Positions 47,042 to 56,210 of a stretch of DNA of 64,000 nucleotides are shown in pieces. Positions within the stretch are counted from its first letter, which is position 1. The number at the start of each line of letters is the position of its first letter. The position numbers and the translations under genes were made by a program. A model generated the notes under the pieces. It searched no databases. It worked only from the letters and a program-made list of their open reading frames with translations, and was not told the origin of the DNA. Location: the NCBI GenBank assembly GCA_019753375.1, contig JAIELC010000032.1, positions 62,001-126,000 of the forward strand, read 5' to 3'. Source of the DNA: Sphingomonas sp. Lineage in GTDB: Bacteria; Pseudomonadota; Alphaproteobacteria; Sphingomonadales; Sphingomonadaceae.

Positions 47042-47941
47042 ATGTTAAGTGACCGACCCGACTGGGAAACCGATGGCCGCGACTGGCCAAATCGTGCGCA
47101 GAGCCGGTTTGTCGATGTTGGGCGCGTTCGTTTCCATGTTCAGGTCATGGGGCAGGGACCCGTGTTGTTGTTGATCCACGGCACCGGCGCTGCGACGCAC
47201 AGCTGGCGCGAAGTGGCGCCCATGCTGGCCGAGCATTTTACCGTGATTGCGCCTGATTTACCGGGGCATGGTTTTACCACCGGGCGTCCCGCCGGGGGCA
47301 TGTCGATGCAGGGCATGGCGTGTGCCATGGGCGATTTGCTTCGGGCTTTGGCAGTGGAGCCCGCCTATATCGTCGGCCATTCGGCGGGTGCCGCCATCGC
47401 CGCCCGAATGGTCCTTGACGGGATTGCTGCGCCGCAGATGGTGATTGGCCTTAACCCGGCCTTGATGCCGTTTCCCGGAATCGCCGCCAAGATATTCCCG
47501 ACGCTGGCCAAATTATTGTTCGTCAATCCGTTTGCGCCGCATATCTTTGCAAGGATTGCCGCGGGCGAGGGCGAAGTTGGCCGGTTCCTGACGCGCAGCA
47601 CCGGATCGCACATCGATGCCGCCGGCGCGGCCTTTTATGGCCGGCTGTTCCGGCGCGCCGGCCACTGCGCCGGGGCGATCACGATGATGGCCGAATGGAA
47701 TCTCGACGCGCTGTACCAGGACCTGCCCCGCCTCGCGCTTCCCGTTGTCCTGATTCACGGCGCAGCTGATGCGGCCGTGCCTTTATCGGGCGTCGAGCAG
47801 GTAGCATCGTGTATTCCAGGGGCGACGGTGGAGGTTCTGGCCGGGCTTGGTCACCTCGCGCATGAAGAAAATGCGGCGCTGGTGGTGCGGTCGATTATCG
47901 AGGCGATTAGTGTTCGGGGCCTGGCCGACGCGGTAGCATGA
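47042..47941 (+). CDS. bchO: Alpha/beta hydrolase BchO
   Basis: A 299-residue alpha/beta-hydrolase with the oxyanion strand LLLIHGTGAATHSW, nucleophile elbow VGHSAGAAIAARM (GHSAG) and late LAGLGHLAHEE with the catalytic histidine. It has the typical BchO position after bchI-bchD. Its role in Mg-chelation/photosynthesis clusters is unclear but conserved. AAGGG precedes the start. Confidence 0.92.
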   Translation: MLSDRPDWETDGRDWPNRAQSRFVDVGRVRFHVQVMGQGPVLLLIHGTGAATHSWREVAPMLAEHFTVIAPDLPGHGFTTGRPAGGMSMQGMACAMGDLLRALAVEPAYIVGHSAGAAIAARMVLDGIAAPQMVIGLNPALMPFPGIAAKIFPTLAKLLFVNPFAPHIFARIAAGEGEVGRFLTRSTGSHIDAAGAAFYGRLFRRAGHCAGAITMMAEWNLDALYQDLPRLALPVVLIHGAADAAVPLSGVEQVASCIPGATVEVLAGLGHLAHEENAALVVRSIIEAISVRGLADAVA

Positions 47942-47998
47942 TGATGACATGCCGATCGGCCATCACCGGATCGGCAATGGTAAAAGGGTGATCGGCCA

Positions 47999-48178
47999 AT
48001 GGATCCCAAATATCTCAGCCTGGTTGAACTCCTCCTCTCCGGTGCCATCGGCATCGGCTTTTGTGTCTGGCAATATGTGTCGGTCAGCCGATCAATCGCC
48101 GCCGACAAGCGCAAGGCAGCCGACTCACCAGAAAGCGCGGGGCATGCGGTAGGGGAGCATCATCTGGACAAGGGGTGA
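47999..48178 (+). CDS. Small conserved-looking membrane protein between bchO and crtC
   Basis: A 59-residue ORF absent from the track. It begins MDPKYLSLVELLLSGAIGIG, has a single hydrophobic helix (about 8-30) and a charged, Lys/Ala-rich C-terminus. The last 54 bases overlap the 3' end of crtC on the opposite strand. The orderly membrane-helix-then-polar pattern, and its place after bchO where many phototrophs have a short ORF, make it likely to be genuine. Function unknown; no ribosome-binding site is strong. Confidence 0.65.
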   Translation: MDPKYLSLVELLLSGAIGIGFCVWQYVSVSRSIAADKRKAADSPESAGHAVGEHHLDKG

Positions 48179-49309
48179 TCGAAACCGGTTGAGCGACAGG
48201 CTTTCGTGTACTGCACGGACCGATTCGCCGTACATCGTCGTCGCCAGCGCGGATCGGGCATAGAAGGGAGCATCCACCCAGGTCCGAAGCACTTTTGGCC
48301 TATGCCCTGCGTCGGCGCGGGTTTTGCGATCAATCATCCAGCCGGTGTGCGCCAGCTGCGCCATGGGCGGCGGCGCAACGTCTTCCCAATTGCCCTGCTG
48401 ATCCATCCGCAGCGCCAGATTGAAAGGGTCGCCGTTACGGCGCGTGCCTTCATACAGCACCGCCACATCGCGGCTCAAATGCGCGCGTGACCAATGCCAG
48501 TCCTCGAAACCTGCCTCGAGCGGCTCGTTACCGAAATTGGAATCGAAATATCCATCGCCATTCCAGCGGACATTGGGGCTGTCCATATCCACCTCGACGC
48601 GCGCGCGGGGCGAAATCGGATGCCAGCGATGCAATCCCGCCGGATCAAGCGCGAACGCGGTATTGCCGATCATCATCGGAAACACACGGACGCGACCGCG
48701 GACGCGCGCCGGCAACGGAGCGGATACCTCGTCAATATCGATGGTCAGCGCCGCCCCATCCCAGTGAAGCGCGCTCGGCCCGACCGCAAAATGGGTCGCG
48801 CTTCGATCGACGCGCTGCCTGGGGCGTTCGGTCATTGCCCACGCGCCCGAACGGGGGCCGGTAAAGGCGACATTGATCGCGCAATGATTTTCGGGGTCGC
48901 CGCGGCCTGAGAATTTGTAATAAGGCGAAAACACGCTGCCGACGAATGCAATTATCGTCAGGCCATATTGGCCGTCTTCACTAAACGCATCGATATACCA
49001 CCACGCATAGCCATTGGCATCGACCTGCACATCGAATCGCGGACCTTGGTGCGCGATGCGGCGACTCGCCGGGCCGATGACGCCGGGTTCGGGCGGCGGA
49101 AACTGGCCAAGGCCGCGCAGCGCTTGCCAAGGTGGCGATTGTGCGTCGCTGACGCTGGGCAGGCCCCCGCTCACGCGGGCGACGCCGCGCCATAATGGGC
49201 TCCATTCGTCATACGGATTGCCGAGTCGAGCGGCAATATTGGGTGTCTGCTCAGTGCCTCTGCTCCCGCCGGCAAAGGCGTGTGTTTCCTGCGCATCTGG
49301 TCCGAACAT
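48125..49309 (-). CDS. crtC: Carotenoid 1,2-hydratase (hydroxyneurosporene synthase)
   Basis: A 394-residue protein of the CrtC/lipocalin-like family. Diagnostic stretches are GYAWWYIDAFSEDGQYGLTI, FIAFVGSVFSPYYKFSGRGD-like sequence and GNEPLEAGFEDWHWSRAHL. It adds water to the psi-end of neurosporene or lycopene for spheroidene/spirilloxanthin-type carotenoids. It faces crtF divergently, sharing a PpsR-type palindrome in the gap. It pairs functionally with crtD and crtF in this cluster. Confidence 0.95.
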   Translation of the reverse strand: MFGPDAQETHAFAGGSRGTEQTPNIAARLGNPYDEWSPLWRGVARVSGGLPSVSDAQSPPWQALRGLGQFPPPEPGVIGPASRRIAHQGPRFDVQVDANGYAWWYIDAFSEDGQYGLTIIAFVGSVFSPYYKFSGRGDPENHCAINVAFTGPRSGAWAMTERPRQRVDRSATHFAVGPSALHWDGAALTIDIDEVSAPLPARVRGRVRVFPMMIGNTAFALDPAGLHRWHPISPRARVEVDMDSPNVRWNGDGYFDSNFGNEPLEAGFEDWHWSRAHLSRDVAVLYEGTRRNGDPFNLALRMDQQGNWEDVAPPPMAQLAHTGWMIDRKTRADAGHRPKVLRTWVDAPFYARSALATTMYGESVRAVHESLSLNRFRSPLVQMMLPYRMPRAFW

Positions 49310-49349
49310 CGATAGACCCTCTCACCACGGTTGACGTTAGGCTAGCATC

Positions 49350-49367
49350 TGTCAAATCAATTGGACA
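49350..49367. promoter_or_regulatory. Perfect PpsR/CrtJ palindrome between crtC and crtF
   Basis: TGTCAAATCAATTGGACA matches the full TGTC-N10-GACA consensus, with symmetric half-sites TGTC and GACA. It lies in the 103-base gap of divergent crtC and crtF, 41 bases before crtC and 46 before crtF. The minus strand has TTGACA overlapping it. PpsR/CrtJ represses photosynthesis genes in air or strong light; the repressor gene is outside the window. Confidence 0.75.
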
Positions 49368-49412
49368 GTCAGTTTCGTCCAGCGCGACGGACGCCAGCAG
49401 CAAGGACAGGGC

Positions 49413-50516
49413 ATGACCGGACGCGAGCGATGGATCGGATGGCGGAACAGGCTGCTGGCCGATCCCGCGTTTCAGCGCTTCGCCGCGCGATTCCCACTGA
49501 CGCGCCCGTTCGCGCGCTGGCGGGCGCGGGCGATCTTTGATCTGGTGGCCGGGTTTACCTATTCGCAGACGCTCGCTGCCTGCATCCAGACCGGATTGCT
49601 GCAGCATCTTCACCCCGAACCGCTGACGACCGATGCGATTGCCCGGCAGATCAACCTGCCCGCTGACGGTGCCGATCGGCTGCTCCGCGCGGCGCGGGCG
49701 CTGAAGCTGGTTGAACAATTGCGCGATCGACGCTGGGCACTGGGCGCCGATGGCGCGGCGCTGATCGGTAATGGCGGGATTGCCGAGATGGTAGCGCACC
49801 ATCATCTCCTTTACGCCGATCTGGCCGATCCTGTTGGGTTGCTGCGGCGCGGCGGCGGCGGCGGCCAGTTGTCGGATTACTGGCGTTACGCTGAACGCAG
49901 CGGGCAGGGATCAAGCGATGATGTGTCGCCCTATTCGCGGCTGATGGCGGCATCACAGCCGCTGATTGCCGAACATGTCATTGGTGCATATCGATTTTCC
50001 GATCATCGCCGCATGCTGGACGTTGGCGGCGGGGAGGGAGCCTTTATCGCCGCGGTGGCGCGCGCGGTCCCTGGGCTGAAGTTCGGTCTGTTCGATCTGC
50101 CCGCGGTCGGTGACCGCGCTCGCGCTGCGTTGAATGCGGCCGGGCAGGGTGACCGGGTGACCATTCATGGCGGCAATTTCATGGCGGACGCCTTACCGGC
50201 CGGGCACGACCTGATCACGCTGATCAGGGTGCTCCACGACCATGATGACGGTCCCGCACAAAATCTGCTGCGCAGCATTTTCGAATCGCTTGAGCCGGGG
50301 GGAAAATTGCTGATCGCTGAGCCAATGGCCGAAACTCCCGGCGCGGAACCGGCGGGTGATGCCTATTTCGGCCTGTATCTTTTGGCGATGGGATCGGGCC
50401 GCCCGCGCAGCATGGCAGAGATCAGCGGCATGCTTCGACTCGCGGGCTTTAACCAAATTCGGCCGCTCCGGACACCGATGCCGCTGACCGTACGAGCGGT
50501 TGTCGCAACGCGCTGA
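49413..50516 (+). CDS. crtF: Demethylspheroidene O-methyltransferase
   Basis: A 367-residue SAM-dependent O-methyltransferase of the CrtF family. The SAM-binding region is MLDVGGGEGAFIAAVARAVP, and the later DLITLIRVLHDHDDGPAQN contains the typical general-base histidine. It methylates the 1-hydroxy group of carotenoids, acting after CrtC and CrtD. AAGGACAGG precedes the ATG. The N-terminal helical domain (FDLVAGFTYSQTLAACIQTG) is as in the family. Confidence 0.94.
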   Translation: MTGRERWIGWRNRLLADPAFQRFAARFPLTRPFARWRARAIFDLVAGFTYSQTLAACIQTGLLQHLHPEPLTTDAIARQINLPADGADRLLRAARALKLVEQLRDRRWALGADGAALIGNGGIAEMVAHHHLLYADLADPVGLLRRGGGGGQLSDYWRYAERSGQGSSDDVSPYSRLMAASQPLIAEHVIGAYRFSDHRRMLDVGGGEGAFIAAVARAVPGLKFGLFDLPAVGDRARAALNAAGQGDRVTIHGGNFMADALPAGHDLITLIRVLHDHDDGPAQNLLRSIFESLEPGGKLLIAEPMAETPGAEPAGDAYFGLYLLAMGSGRPRSMAEISGMLRLAGFNQIRPLRTPMPLTVRAVVATR

Positions 50517-50525
50517 CAGAATAAG

Positions 50526-50569
50526 CGTCAATAAAAGTTGACATAGAAAAGCGTCAATATAGAGTGACA
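50526..50569. promoter_or_regulatory. Tandem PpsR/CrtJ-like boxes before bchC
   Basis: Two imperfect boxes with the form cGTC-N10-GACA lie at 50526-50543 and 50552-50569, exactly 8 bases apart, and repeat as direct copies (GCGTCAATA...TGACA). The upstream box contains a TTGACA -35 hexamer at 50538-50543; a TAGAGT at 50560-50565 may be the -10. In Rhodobacter, CrtJ binds two palindromes 8 bp apart before bchC. Here both have C for T at the first position. Confidence 0.65.
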
Positions 50570-50619
50570 CCTGTGAAGAGGACCCGTTTTGGAACGGGCC
50601 TCAAGCAGGGGAGCGGAAG

Positions 50620-51544
50620 TTGGATACGCTGGCGGTTATTTTGGATGCTCCGCAACGGATTGCGTTCCGCCAGTTAAGCCTGACGCCCGTCGGTGATGCT
50701 GACGTCCTGATTGAAATCGATTGGAGCGGCATCAGTTCGGGCACCGAAAGGTTGCTCTGGACCGGCCAGATGCCGGCTTTTCCCGGCATGGGATATCCCC
50801 TGGTGCCCGGTTATGAATCGGTTGGCAGGATCATCGATGCCGGCAAGGATGCGCGTGGCCGGATCGGTGAGTGGGTCTTTGTACCCGGCGCGAATTTACA
50901 CGGAGGCGCGAGGCCTGTTTGGTGGCACCGCCCGGCGGGTCGTGATGCCAGGCATTCGCGCGATCCCCATTCCCGAGTCGCTGGGCCGCGACGGTATCCT
51001 GATGGCGCTTGCCGCTACGGCGCACCATGCAATTGCTGGCGGGACAACCCCCGACCTGATTGTCGGCCACGGTATTCTTGGTCAGCTCCTCGCGCGGCTG
51101 ACGATTGCCATGGGTGGCCCGGCGCCGACGGTTTGGGAAACCAACCCGACGCGCCGCCAAGGCGATGGCTATTTGGTGGTCGATCCTGAGAGCGATGCGC
51201 GCCGTGATTATGGCACGATCATCGATGCCAGCGGCGCGACCGACATTGTCGACGCGCTGATCGGGCGGCTTGCAAAGCGCGGTGAGATTGTCCTGGCCGG
51301 ATTTTACAGCCGGATTAGTTTTGGCTTCCCGCCGGCGTTTATGCGCGAAGCGCGGTTGCGAATTTCCGCCGAATTCACCCCCGAAGATCTGGCGGCGACG
51401 CGGTCGCTCGCGGAATCGGGAGCGTTGAGCCTCGCTGAACTGATCAGCCATGTGCGGCCGGCTGATCAGGCGGTCGACGCTTATCCGGCGGCTTTTGAAG
51501 ACGCGACCTGCCGCAAGATGGTACTCGATTGGAGACAGATATGA
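50620..51544 (+). pseudogene. bchC: Bacteriochlorophyllide a dehydrogenase BchC, interrupted by a frameshift
   Basis: Two ORFs form one BchC. The first (TTG at 50620, after GGGGAGCGGAAG) reads MDTLAVILDAPQRIAFRQLS through [14 protein letters not shown]. The second frame continues [20 protein letters not shown] to DWRQI at 51544. Family proteins have VPGAN...GxVRGLFGG at the join, so the break lies near 50905-50909 (GGAGGCGCGAGG), equal to two missing or one extra base. BchC oxidises the 3-hydroxyethyl group of the bacteriochlorophyll precursor, so loss would matter. The 3' end overlaps bchX by four bases. Confidence 0.85.
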
Positions 51545-52524
51545 CGATGCTCGATGTAAGCGCGTTGCGCGACGAGGCGTCACAAGAGCCCGATCCCGTG
51601 CCGACCGGCCCAATAACCAAAGAGACCCAGATCATCGCGATCTATGGCAAAGGCGGTTCGGGCAAATCCTTCGCGCTCGCCAATCTGAGCTACATGATGG
51701 CGCAGCAGGGCAAGCGCGTGCTGCTGATCGGCTGTGATCCCAAGTCTGACACGACCAGCCTGTTGTTTGGCGGTCGATCCACCCCGACCATCATCGAGAC
51801 ATCTTCCGCCAAAAAGCTGGCGGGCGAGGAAGTGAAGATCGAGGATGTCTGCTTCCAGCGCGACGGTGTGTTCGCGATGGAGCTGGGCGGACCCGAAGTG
51901 GGTCGCGGCTGCGGTGGTCGCGGGATCATTCATGGCTTTGAAACGCTCGAAAAGCTTGGCTTTCACGAATGGGGCTTTGACTATGTCCTGCTCGATTTCC
52001 TGGGCGACGTAGTTTGCGGCGGCTTCGGCCTGCCGATTGCGCGCGATATGTGCCAGAAGGTCATCGTCGTGGCATCGAACGACCTGCAATCGCTGTATGT
52101 CGCCAACAACGTCTGCAAGGCGGTGGAATATTTCCGCAAAATGGGTGGCAATGTCGGCGTGGCGGGCATGATCCTGAACAAGGATGATGGCACCGGCGAA
52201 GCCAACGCCTTTGCCCGTGCTGTCGGTATTCCGGTGCTGACCGCTATCCCCGCCAATGAGGATATCCGCCGCAAATCGGCGAATTATCAGATCATCGGTA
52301 AACCCGACAGCCAATGGGGGTCGCTGTTTGAAGAGCTGGCGCTCAACGTGCAGGAAGCGCCGCCGTTGCGGCCGTCGCCGCTTGATCAGGATGGCCTGCT
52401 GTCGCTGTTCAGCGCGGATGTGACGGGCGCTGACTTCACGCTCAGGCCGGCCACCCAGGCCGATATGCACGGCAAGGATTTTGTCGTGAAGCCGTCGCTC
52501 GAAATCGTGTACGATCAGGTCTGA
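51541..52524 (+). CDS. bchX: Chlorophyllide reductase iron protein subunit X
   Basis: A 327-residue NifH-like ATPase with P-loop [18 protein letters not shown], and cluster-binding cysteines in [13 protein letters not shown] and [14 protein letters not shown]. Compared with BchL it has the longer BchX N-terminal ([11 protein letters not shown]). It passes electrons to the BchY/BchZ complex that reduces ring B of chlorophyllide. ATG 51541 overlaps the bchC stop; the track start TTG at 51529 is rejected. Confidence 0.95.
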   Translation: MTMLDVSALRDEASQEPDPVPTGPITKETQIIAIYGKGGSGKSFALANLSYMMAQQGKRVLLIGCDPKSDTTSLLFGGRSTPTIIETSSAKKLAGEEVKIEDVCFQRDGVFAMELGGPEVGRGCGGRGIIHGFETLEKLGFHEWGFDYVLLDFLGDVVCGGFGLPIARDMCQKVIVVASNDLQSLYVANNVCKAVEYFRKMGGNVGVAGMILNKDDGTGEANAFARAVGIPVLTAIPANEDIRRKSANYQIIGKPDSQWGSLFEELALNVQEAPPLRPSPLDQDGLLSLFSADVTGADFTLRPATQADMHGKDFVVKPSLEIVYDQV

Positions 52525-52529
52525 TCGGC

Positions 52530-54056
52530 GTGGATCTCGAAGCTCCTCCATCGCGCAACGCCGATCGGATCGATCTCTCGCCGAGCGCGGACGGCGGTTG
52601 CCATGCCGGCGCCGCGACAATGCACGACGCGGCGTCGAAGGCGGGCAAGAGTGATATCCTTGATCGCTATGCGGCCGACTATCCAAAGGGTCCGCATGAT
52701 CAGCCGCAATCGATGTGCCCGGCGTTCGGGTCGCTGCGCGTCGGCCTGCGCATGCGCCGGACCGCGACAGTGCTCTCCGGGTCTGCCTGCTGTGTCTATG
52801 GTCTGACCTTTACCTCGCATTTCTATGGTGCGCGCCGGACGGTCGGCTATGTTCCCTTTTCGTCGGAAACGCTGGTCACCGGCAAGCTGTTCGAAGACAT
52901 TAAGGAAGCGGTTGAGGGACTCGCCGATCCCGCGCTGTACGACACAATCATTGTCACCAATTTGTGTGTACCCACCGCTTCGGGCGTGCCGCTCCAGCTG
53001 CTCCCCGATCAGATCAACGGCGTCCGCGTAATCGGGATTGATGTGCCCGGATTTGGGGTACCAACCCATGCGGAGGCGAAGGACGTCTTGGCTGGCGCCA
53101 TGCTGGCCTATGCGCGCAAGGAAGCCATGGCAGGCCCCGTTGCCGCCCCCAAAGATCGATCGAGCCGGCCGACGGTGACTCTCCTGGGTGAGATGTTCCC
53201 GGCCGACCCACCCGGTATCGGCTTAATGCTGGAGCCGCTGGGCCTTGCGGCGGGCCCGGTCGTCCCGACGCGTGAATGGCGCGAGCTTTATGCCGCGCTC
53301 GACTGCGCGGCAGTTGCGGCCATCCATCCCTTCTACACCGCCAGCGTTCGCGAATTTGAAGCGGCGGGGCGTGCGGTGATCGGATCGGCTCCCGTCGGCC
53401 GCGACGGCACGGCGGCATGGCTGGACGCCATTGGCGCCGCGTGCGGCATAGCGCGCGATAAGATCGACGCGTCAAAAAACAAATTCCTGCCGGCAATCAG
53501 TGCCGCGCTGGCGGCCCGCCCGATTAGCGGACGCATTACGGTTTCAGGCTATGAAGGCTCTGAACTGCTGGTGGCGCGTCTGCTGATCGAAAGTGGCGCT
53601 GATGTGCCTTATGTTGGCACGGCCGCCCCACGCACCGTCTGGTCGGATCCGGATCGCGACTGGCTGGAAGCACATGGTTGCCGCGTCCAGTACCGGGCAA
53701 GTCTTGAGCAGGACATTGCTGCGGTTGAAGAATTTGGCCCTGACCTTGCGATCGGTACGACGCCGGTCGTTCAGCACGCCAAGCAAAAGGCGATTCCCGG
53801 CCTGTATTTCACCAATCTGATTTCCGCACGCCCGCTGATGGGCCCGGCGGGAGCTGGCAGCCTGGCCATGGTTGTCAATGCGGCGATGGCCAACAAGGCA
53901 CGCTTTGACAAGATGACGGCGTTTTTTGACGGCGTCGGCAGCGGTCCAACCGCTGGCATCTGGTCCGAAACGCCCGTCGACCGCCCCGAATTCAAGGCCA
54001 AATTTGCCGCGCAGCGCCTTGCCGCTGCCAAGGCAGAAGAAAGCGTCGGTACATGA
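52530..54056 (+). CDS. bchY: Chlorophyllide reductase subunit Y
   Basis: A 508-residue NifD/BchN-like subunit. The N-terminal [20 protein letters not shown] and cysteine-rich [18 protein letters not shown] and [16 protein letters not shown] are family marks for the Fe-S ligands. It forms the catalytic heterotetramer with BchZ, driven by BchX. GTG 52530 starts the family-like N-terminus; the first ATG lies later (MHDAASK). Four-base overlap with bchZ. Confidence 0.95.
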   Translation: MDLEAPPSRNADRIDLSPSADGGCHAGAATMHDAASKAGKSDILDRYAADYPKGPHDQPQSMCPAFGSLRVGLRMRRTATVLSGSACCVYGLTFTSHFYGARRTVGYVPFSSETLVTGKLFEDIKEAVEGLADPALYDTIIVTNLCVPTASGVPLQLLPDQINGVRVIGIDVPGFGVPTHAEAKDVLAGAMLAYARKEAMAGPVAAPKDRSSRPTVTLLGEMFPADPPGIGLMLEPLGLAAGPVVPTREWRELYAALDCAAVAAIHPFYTASVREFEAAGRAVIGSAPVGRDGTAAWLDAIGAACGIARDKIDASKNKFLPAISAALAARPISGRITVSGYEGSELLVARLLIESGADVPYVGTAAPRTVWSDPDRDWLEAHGCRVQYRASLEQDIAAVEEFGPDLAIGTTPVVQHAKQKAIPGLYFTNLISARPLMGPAGAGSLAMVVNAAMANKARFDKMTAFFDGVGSGPTAGIWSETPVDRPEFKAKFAAQRLAAAKAEESVGT

Positions 54057-55498
54057 CGCTCATTCTCGACCATGACAGGGCCGGCGGATACTGGGGCGCC
54101 GTCTATGCCTTTACCGCGATCAAGGGCCTGCAGGTCATCATCGATGGGCCGGTGGGGTGCGAAAATCTGCCGGTAACATCGGTGCTGCATTACACAGACG
54201 GCCTGCCGCCACACGAATTGCCGATCGTTGTCACCGGACTCGGCGAGCAAGAGCTTGGCCGCGACGGCACCGAAGGCGCGATGAAACGCGCCTGGAAGAC
54301 GCTCGACCCTGATCTTCCCGCCGTGGTGGTCACCGGATCAATCGCCGAGATGATCGGTGGTGGCGTGACGCCCGAAGGGACCAATATCCAGCGCTTTCTG
54401 CCGCGCACCATTGATGAAGATCAGTGGCAGTCAGGCGACCGCGCGCTGACCTGGCTTTGGACGCAGTTCGGATCGAAAAAGGTTCCGAGCCCAAAGGCAC
54501 TCAAGGACGGCGATAAGCCGCGCGTCAATATCATCGGGCCGATGTACGGCACATTCAACATGCCGTCCGACCTCGCCGAAATACGGCGATTGGTGGAAGG
54601 CATCGGCGCCGAAATCAACATGGAATTCCCGCTTGGCAGCCATCTTGCCGATGTCAAGAAACTCGCCAATGCGCACGTCAATGTGTGCATGTACCGCGAA
54701 TTTGGCCGCGGGCTGTGCGAAGCGCTGGAACGGCCCTATCTGCAGGCGCCGATCGGCCTCGAATCGACCACGCTTTTCTTGCGCAAACTGGGCGAGCTGA
54801 CGGGCCTCGATCCTGAGCCGTTTATTGAGCGTGAAAAGCACACCACCATCAAGCCGCTTTGGGATCTCTGGCGGTCGGTGACACAGGATTTCTTTGCGAC
54901 CGCCAGTTTTGCGATCGTCGCGACTGAGACCTACGAACGCGGCATCCGCAAGTTCCTGGAAGACGATATGGGGCTGCCCTGCAGCTTTTCGTTCCGGCGG
55001 ACGGCCGGGGTGAAGCCCGACAATGCCGCGGTTCTTGAAGCGATCCGGACCACGCCGCCGCTGATCATGTTCGGCAGTTATAACGAGCGCATGTACATGG
55101 CCGAAACCGGCGCGCGGGGCATTTATGTCCCCGCCAGTTTCCCGGGCGCCGCGATCCGTCGGCATACCGGTACCCCGTTTATGGGATATTCGGGTGCGAC
55201 CTACCTGGTCCAGGAAGTGTGCAACGCGTTGTTCGATGCGTTGTTCAACATCATCCCATTAGCCGCGCAGCTCGATGCGGTCGAGGCAACGCCCGCTCGG
55301 ATCGAGCGCGATGTTGCCTGGGACGACGATGCCAAAGCCGATCTCGACGCCGTTGTTGAACGCGAGCCGGTGCTGGTTCGGATTTCCGCCGCCAAGCGCA
55401 TTCGCGATGCCGCAGAACGCGGTGCCCGGCGTGCCGGCGAAACCACTGTTTCCGCACGGCGCCTGGCCGATGCGATCACCGAAAGCCGGGGGCCATGA
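54053..55498 (+). CDS. bchZ: Chlorophyllide reductase subunit Z
   Basis: A 481-residue NifK/BchB-like partner of BchY. Typical segments are [39 protein letters not shown] with its cluster-ligand cysteine, and the [20 protein letters not shown]-terminal region. With BchX/Y it converts chlorophyllide to bacteriochlorophyllide-type precursor. The stop overlaps the following 47-codon ORF. Confidence 0.95.
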   Translation: MTLILDHDRAGGYWGAVYAFTAIKGLQVIIDGPVGCENLPVTSVLHYTDGLPPHELPIVVTGLGEQELGRDGTEGAMKRAWKTLDPDLPAVVVTGSIAEMIGGGVTPEGTNIQRFLPRTIDEDQWQSGDRALTWLWTQFGSKKVPSPKALKDGDKPRVNIIGPMYGTFNMPSDLAEIRRLVEGIGAEINMEFPLGSHLADVKKLANAHVNVCMYREFGRGLCEALERPYLQAPIGLESTTLFLRKLGELTGLDPEPFIEREKHTTIKPLWDLWRSVTQDFFATASFAIVATETYERGIRKFLEDDMGLPCSFSFRRTAGVKPDNAAVLEAIRTTPPLIMFGSYNERMYMAETGARGIYVPASFPGAAIRRHTGTPFMGYSGATYLVQEVCNALFDALFNIIPLAAQLDAVEATPARIERDVAWDDDAKADLDAVVEREPVLVRISAAKRIRDAAERGARRAGETTVSARRLADAITESRGP

Positions 55499-55638
55499 CG
55501 GCGCCCGCAGCCATTAGCCGCGATCCGCGGCTTACCCAATCCTCTCGGCGCGCCGCGTCGAGTGGATACCGCCGGGGGACGCGTGCCGCGCGCCCGATCT
55601 CGTCGGGACGACCGAAAATGAAGGAACAATCGATATGA
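55495..55638 (+). CDS. 47-residue ORF linking bchZ and pufB
   Basis: An ORF in this gap starts at ATG 55495, overlapping the bchZ stop (ATGA), and its TGA at 55636-55638 overlaps the pufB ATG (ATGA). The 47-residue product begins [20 protein letters not shown] and is basic, with no membrane helix, so it is not PufQ-like. It may be a small coupling peptide or an accidental frame in a GC-rich leader. Double four-base coupling makes it worth noting. Confidence 0.4.
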   Translation: MTAPAAISRDPRLTQSSRRAASSGYRRGTRAARPISSGRPKMKEQSI

Positions 55639-55856
55639 CAGACGAACGATTGGGTCCGGGCACATATATGACCCCGGATGAGGCCAAGGAGTTCCACAAA
55701 CTGTTTGTCGTCAGCATGGGCTTTTTTGTCCTGATGGCGGTGATCGCGCACATCCTAGTTTGGACTTGGCGCCCGTGGTTCCCTGGTACTGATGGCTACA
55801 AGTCGCATCCCACGACCGCTCTGGTTGCGCCGATGCATCAGTCCGGCAAAGCCTAA
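55635..55856 (+). CDS. pufB: Light-harvesting LH1 antenna beta polypeptide
   Basis: A 73-residue single-helix antenna subunit. After a polar N-terminus ([18 protein letters not shown]) comes the membrane helix with bacteriochlorophyll-ligand histidine in [20 protein letters not shown]. The C-terminal extension is longer than the classical 48 residues. It forms the LH1 ring with PufA around the reaction centre. It is the first gene of pufBALMC. Confidence 0.95.
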   Translation: MTDERLGPGTYMTPDEAKEFHKLFVVSMGFFVLMAVIAHILVWTWRPWFPGTDGYKSHPTTALVAPMHQSGKA

Positions 55857-55870
55857 AAGGAGCAAATGCC

Positions 55871-56053
55871 ATGTGGAGAATGTGGGTAACTTTCGATGGA
55901 CGTCGGGTTTTAACGGCGCTGGCAGTATTTCTGTTCGCGCTCGCAATCCTGATCCACTTCATCTTGCTGAGCACCACCCGTTACAACTGGCTCGAAGCGC
56001 CGGCGGCACCTGCAGCAACCGCTGCGGTATCGGCACCCTCGACCAGTTCCTGA
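55871..56053 (+). CDS. pufA: Light-harvesting LH1 antenna alpha polypeptide
   Basis: A 60-residue antenna subunit, [20 protein letters not shown], with helix histidine in [20 protein letters not shown]. The basic/aromatic N-terminus and post-helix NW are standard. AAAAGGAG precedes the ATG, 14 bases after pufB. It is followed by the intercistronic hairpin. Confidence 0.95.
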   Translation: MWRMWVTFDGRRVLTALAVFLFALAILIHFILLSTTRYNWLEAPAAPAATAAVSAPSTSS

Positions 56054-56089
56054 ACGGTTCGGTAACTCGATCAACTGCCGCACAAACAA

Positions 56090-56149
56090 GCGGCGGGGCG
56101 GACGGATCCTAAGGTGCCAAAGCGCTGAAGTATCCGTCCAAGCCGCCGC
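56090..56149 (+). other. Large stem-loop between pufA and pufL
   Basis: Arms GCGGCGGGGCGGACGGAT (56090-56107) and ATCCGTCCAAGCCGCCGC (56132-56149) pair over 15 of 18 positions with one 3-base internal loop and a 24-base apical loop. No T-run follows, so it is not a terminator. In Rhodobacter a hairpin here blocks 3' decay and yields excess stable pufBA mRNA; the same role is inferred. Confidence 0.8.
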
Positions 56150-56210
56150 GCGGCAACCAAAATTATAACTGCCATCCCGGCGTGTGCGCGGTGGGAGAAG
56201 GAGCTGATCC

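Noticed and set aside
50895-50920. Programmed frameshift in bchC
   Set aside because: No slippery sequence, and bchC is encoded in one frame in known phototrophs; mutation or sequence error is simpler.
55495-55638. pufQ
   Set aside because: The position fits, but PufQ proteins have a membrane helix and are about 70 residues; this ORF is short, basic and soluble.
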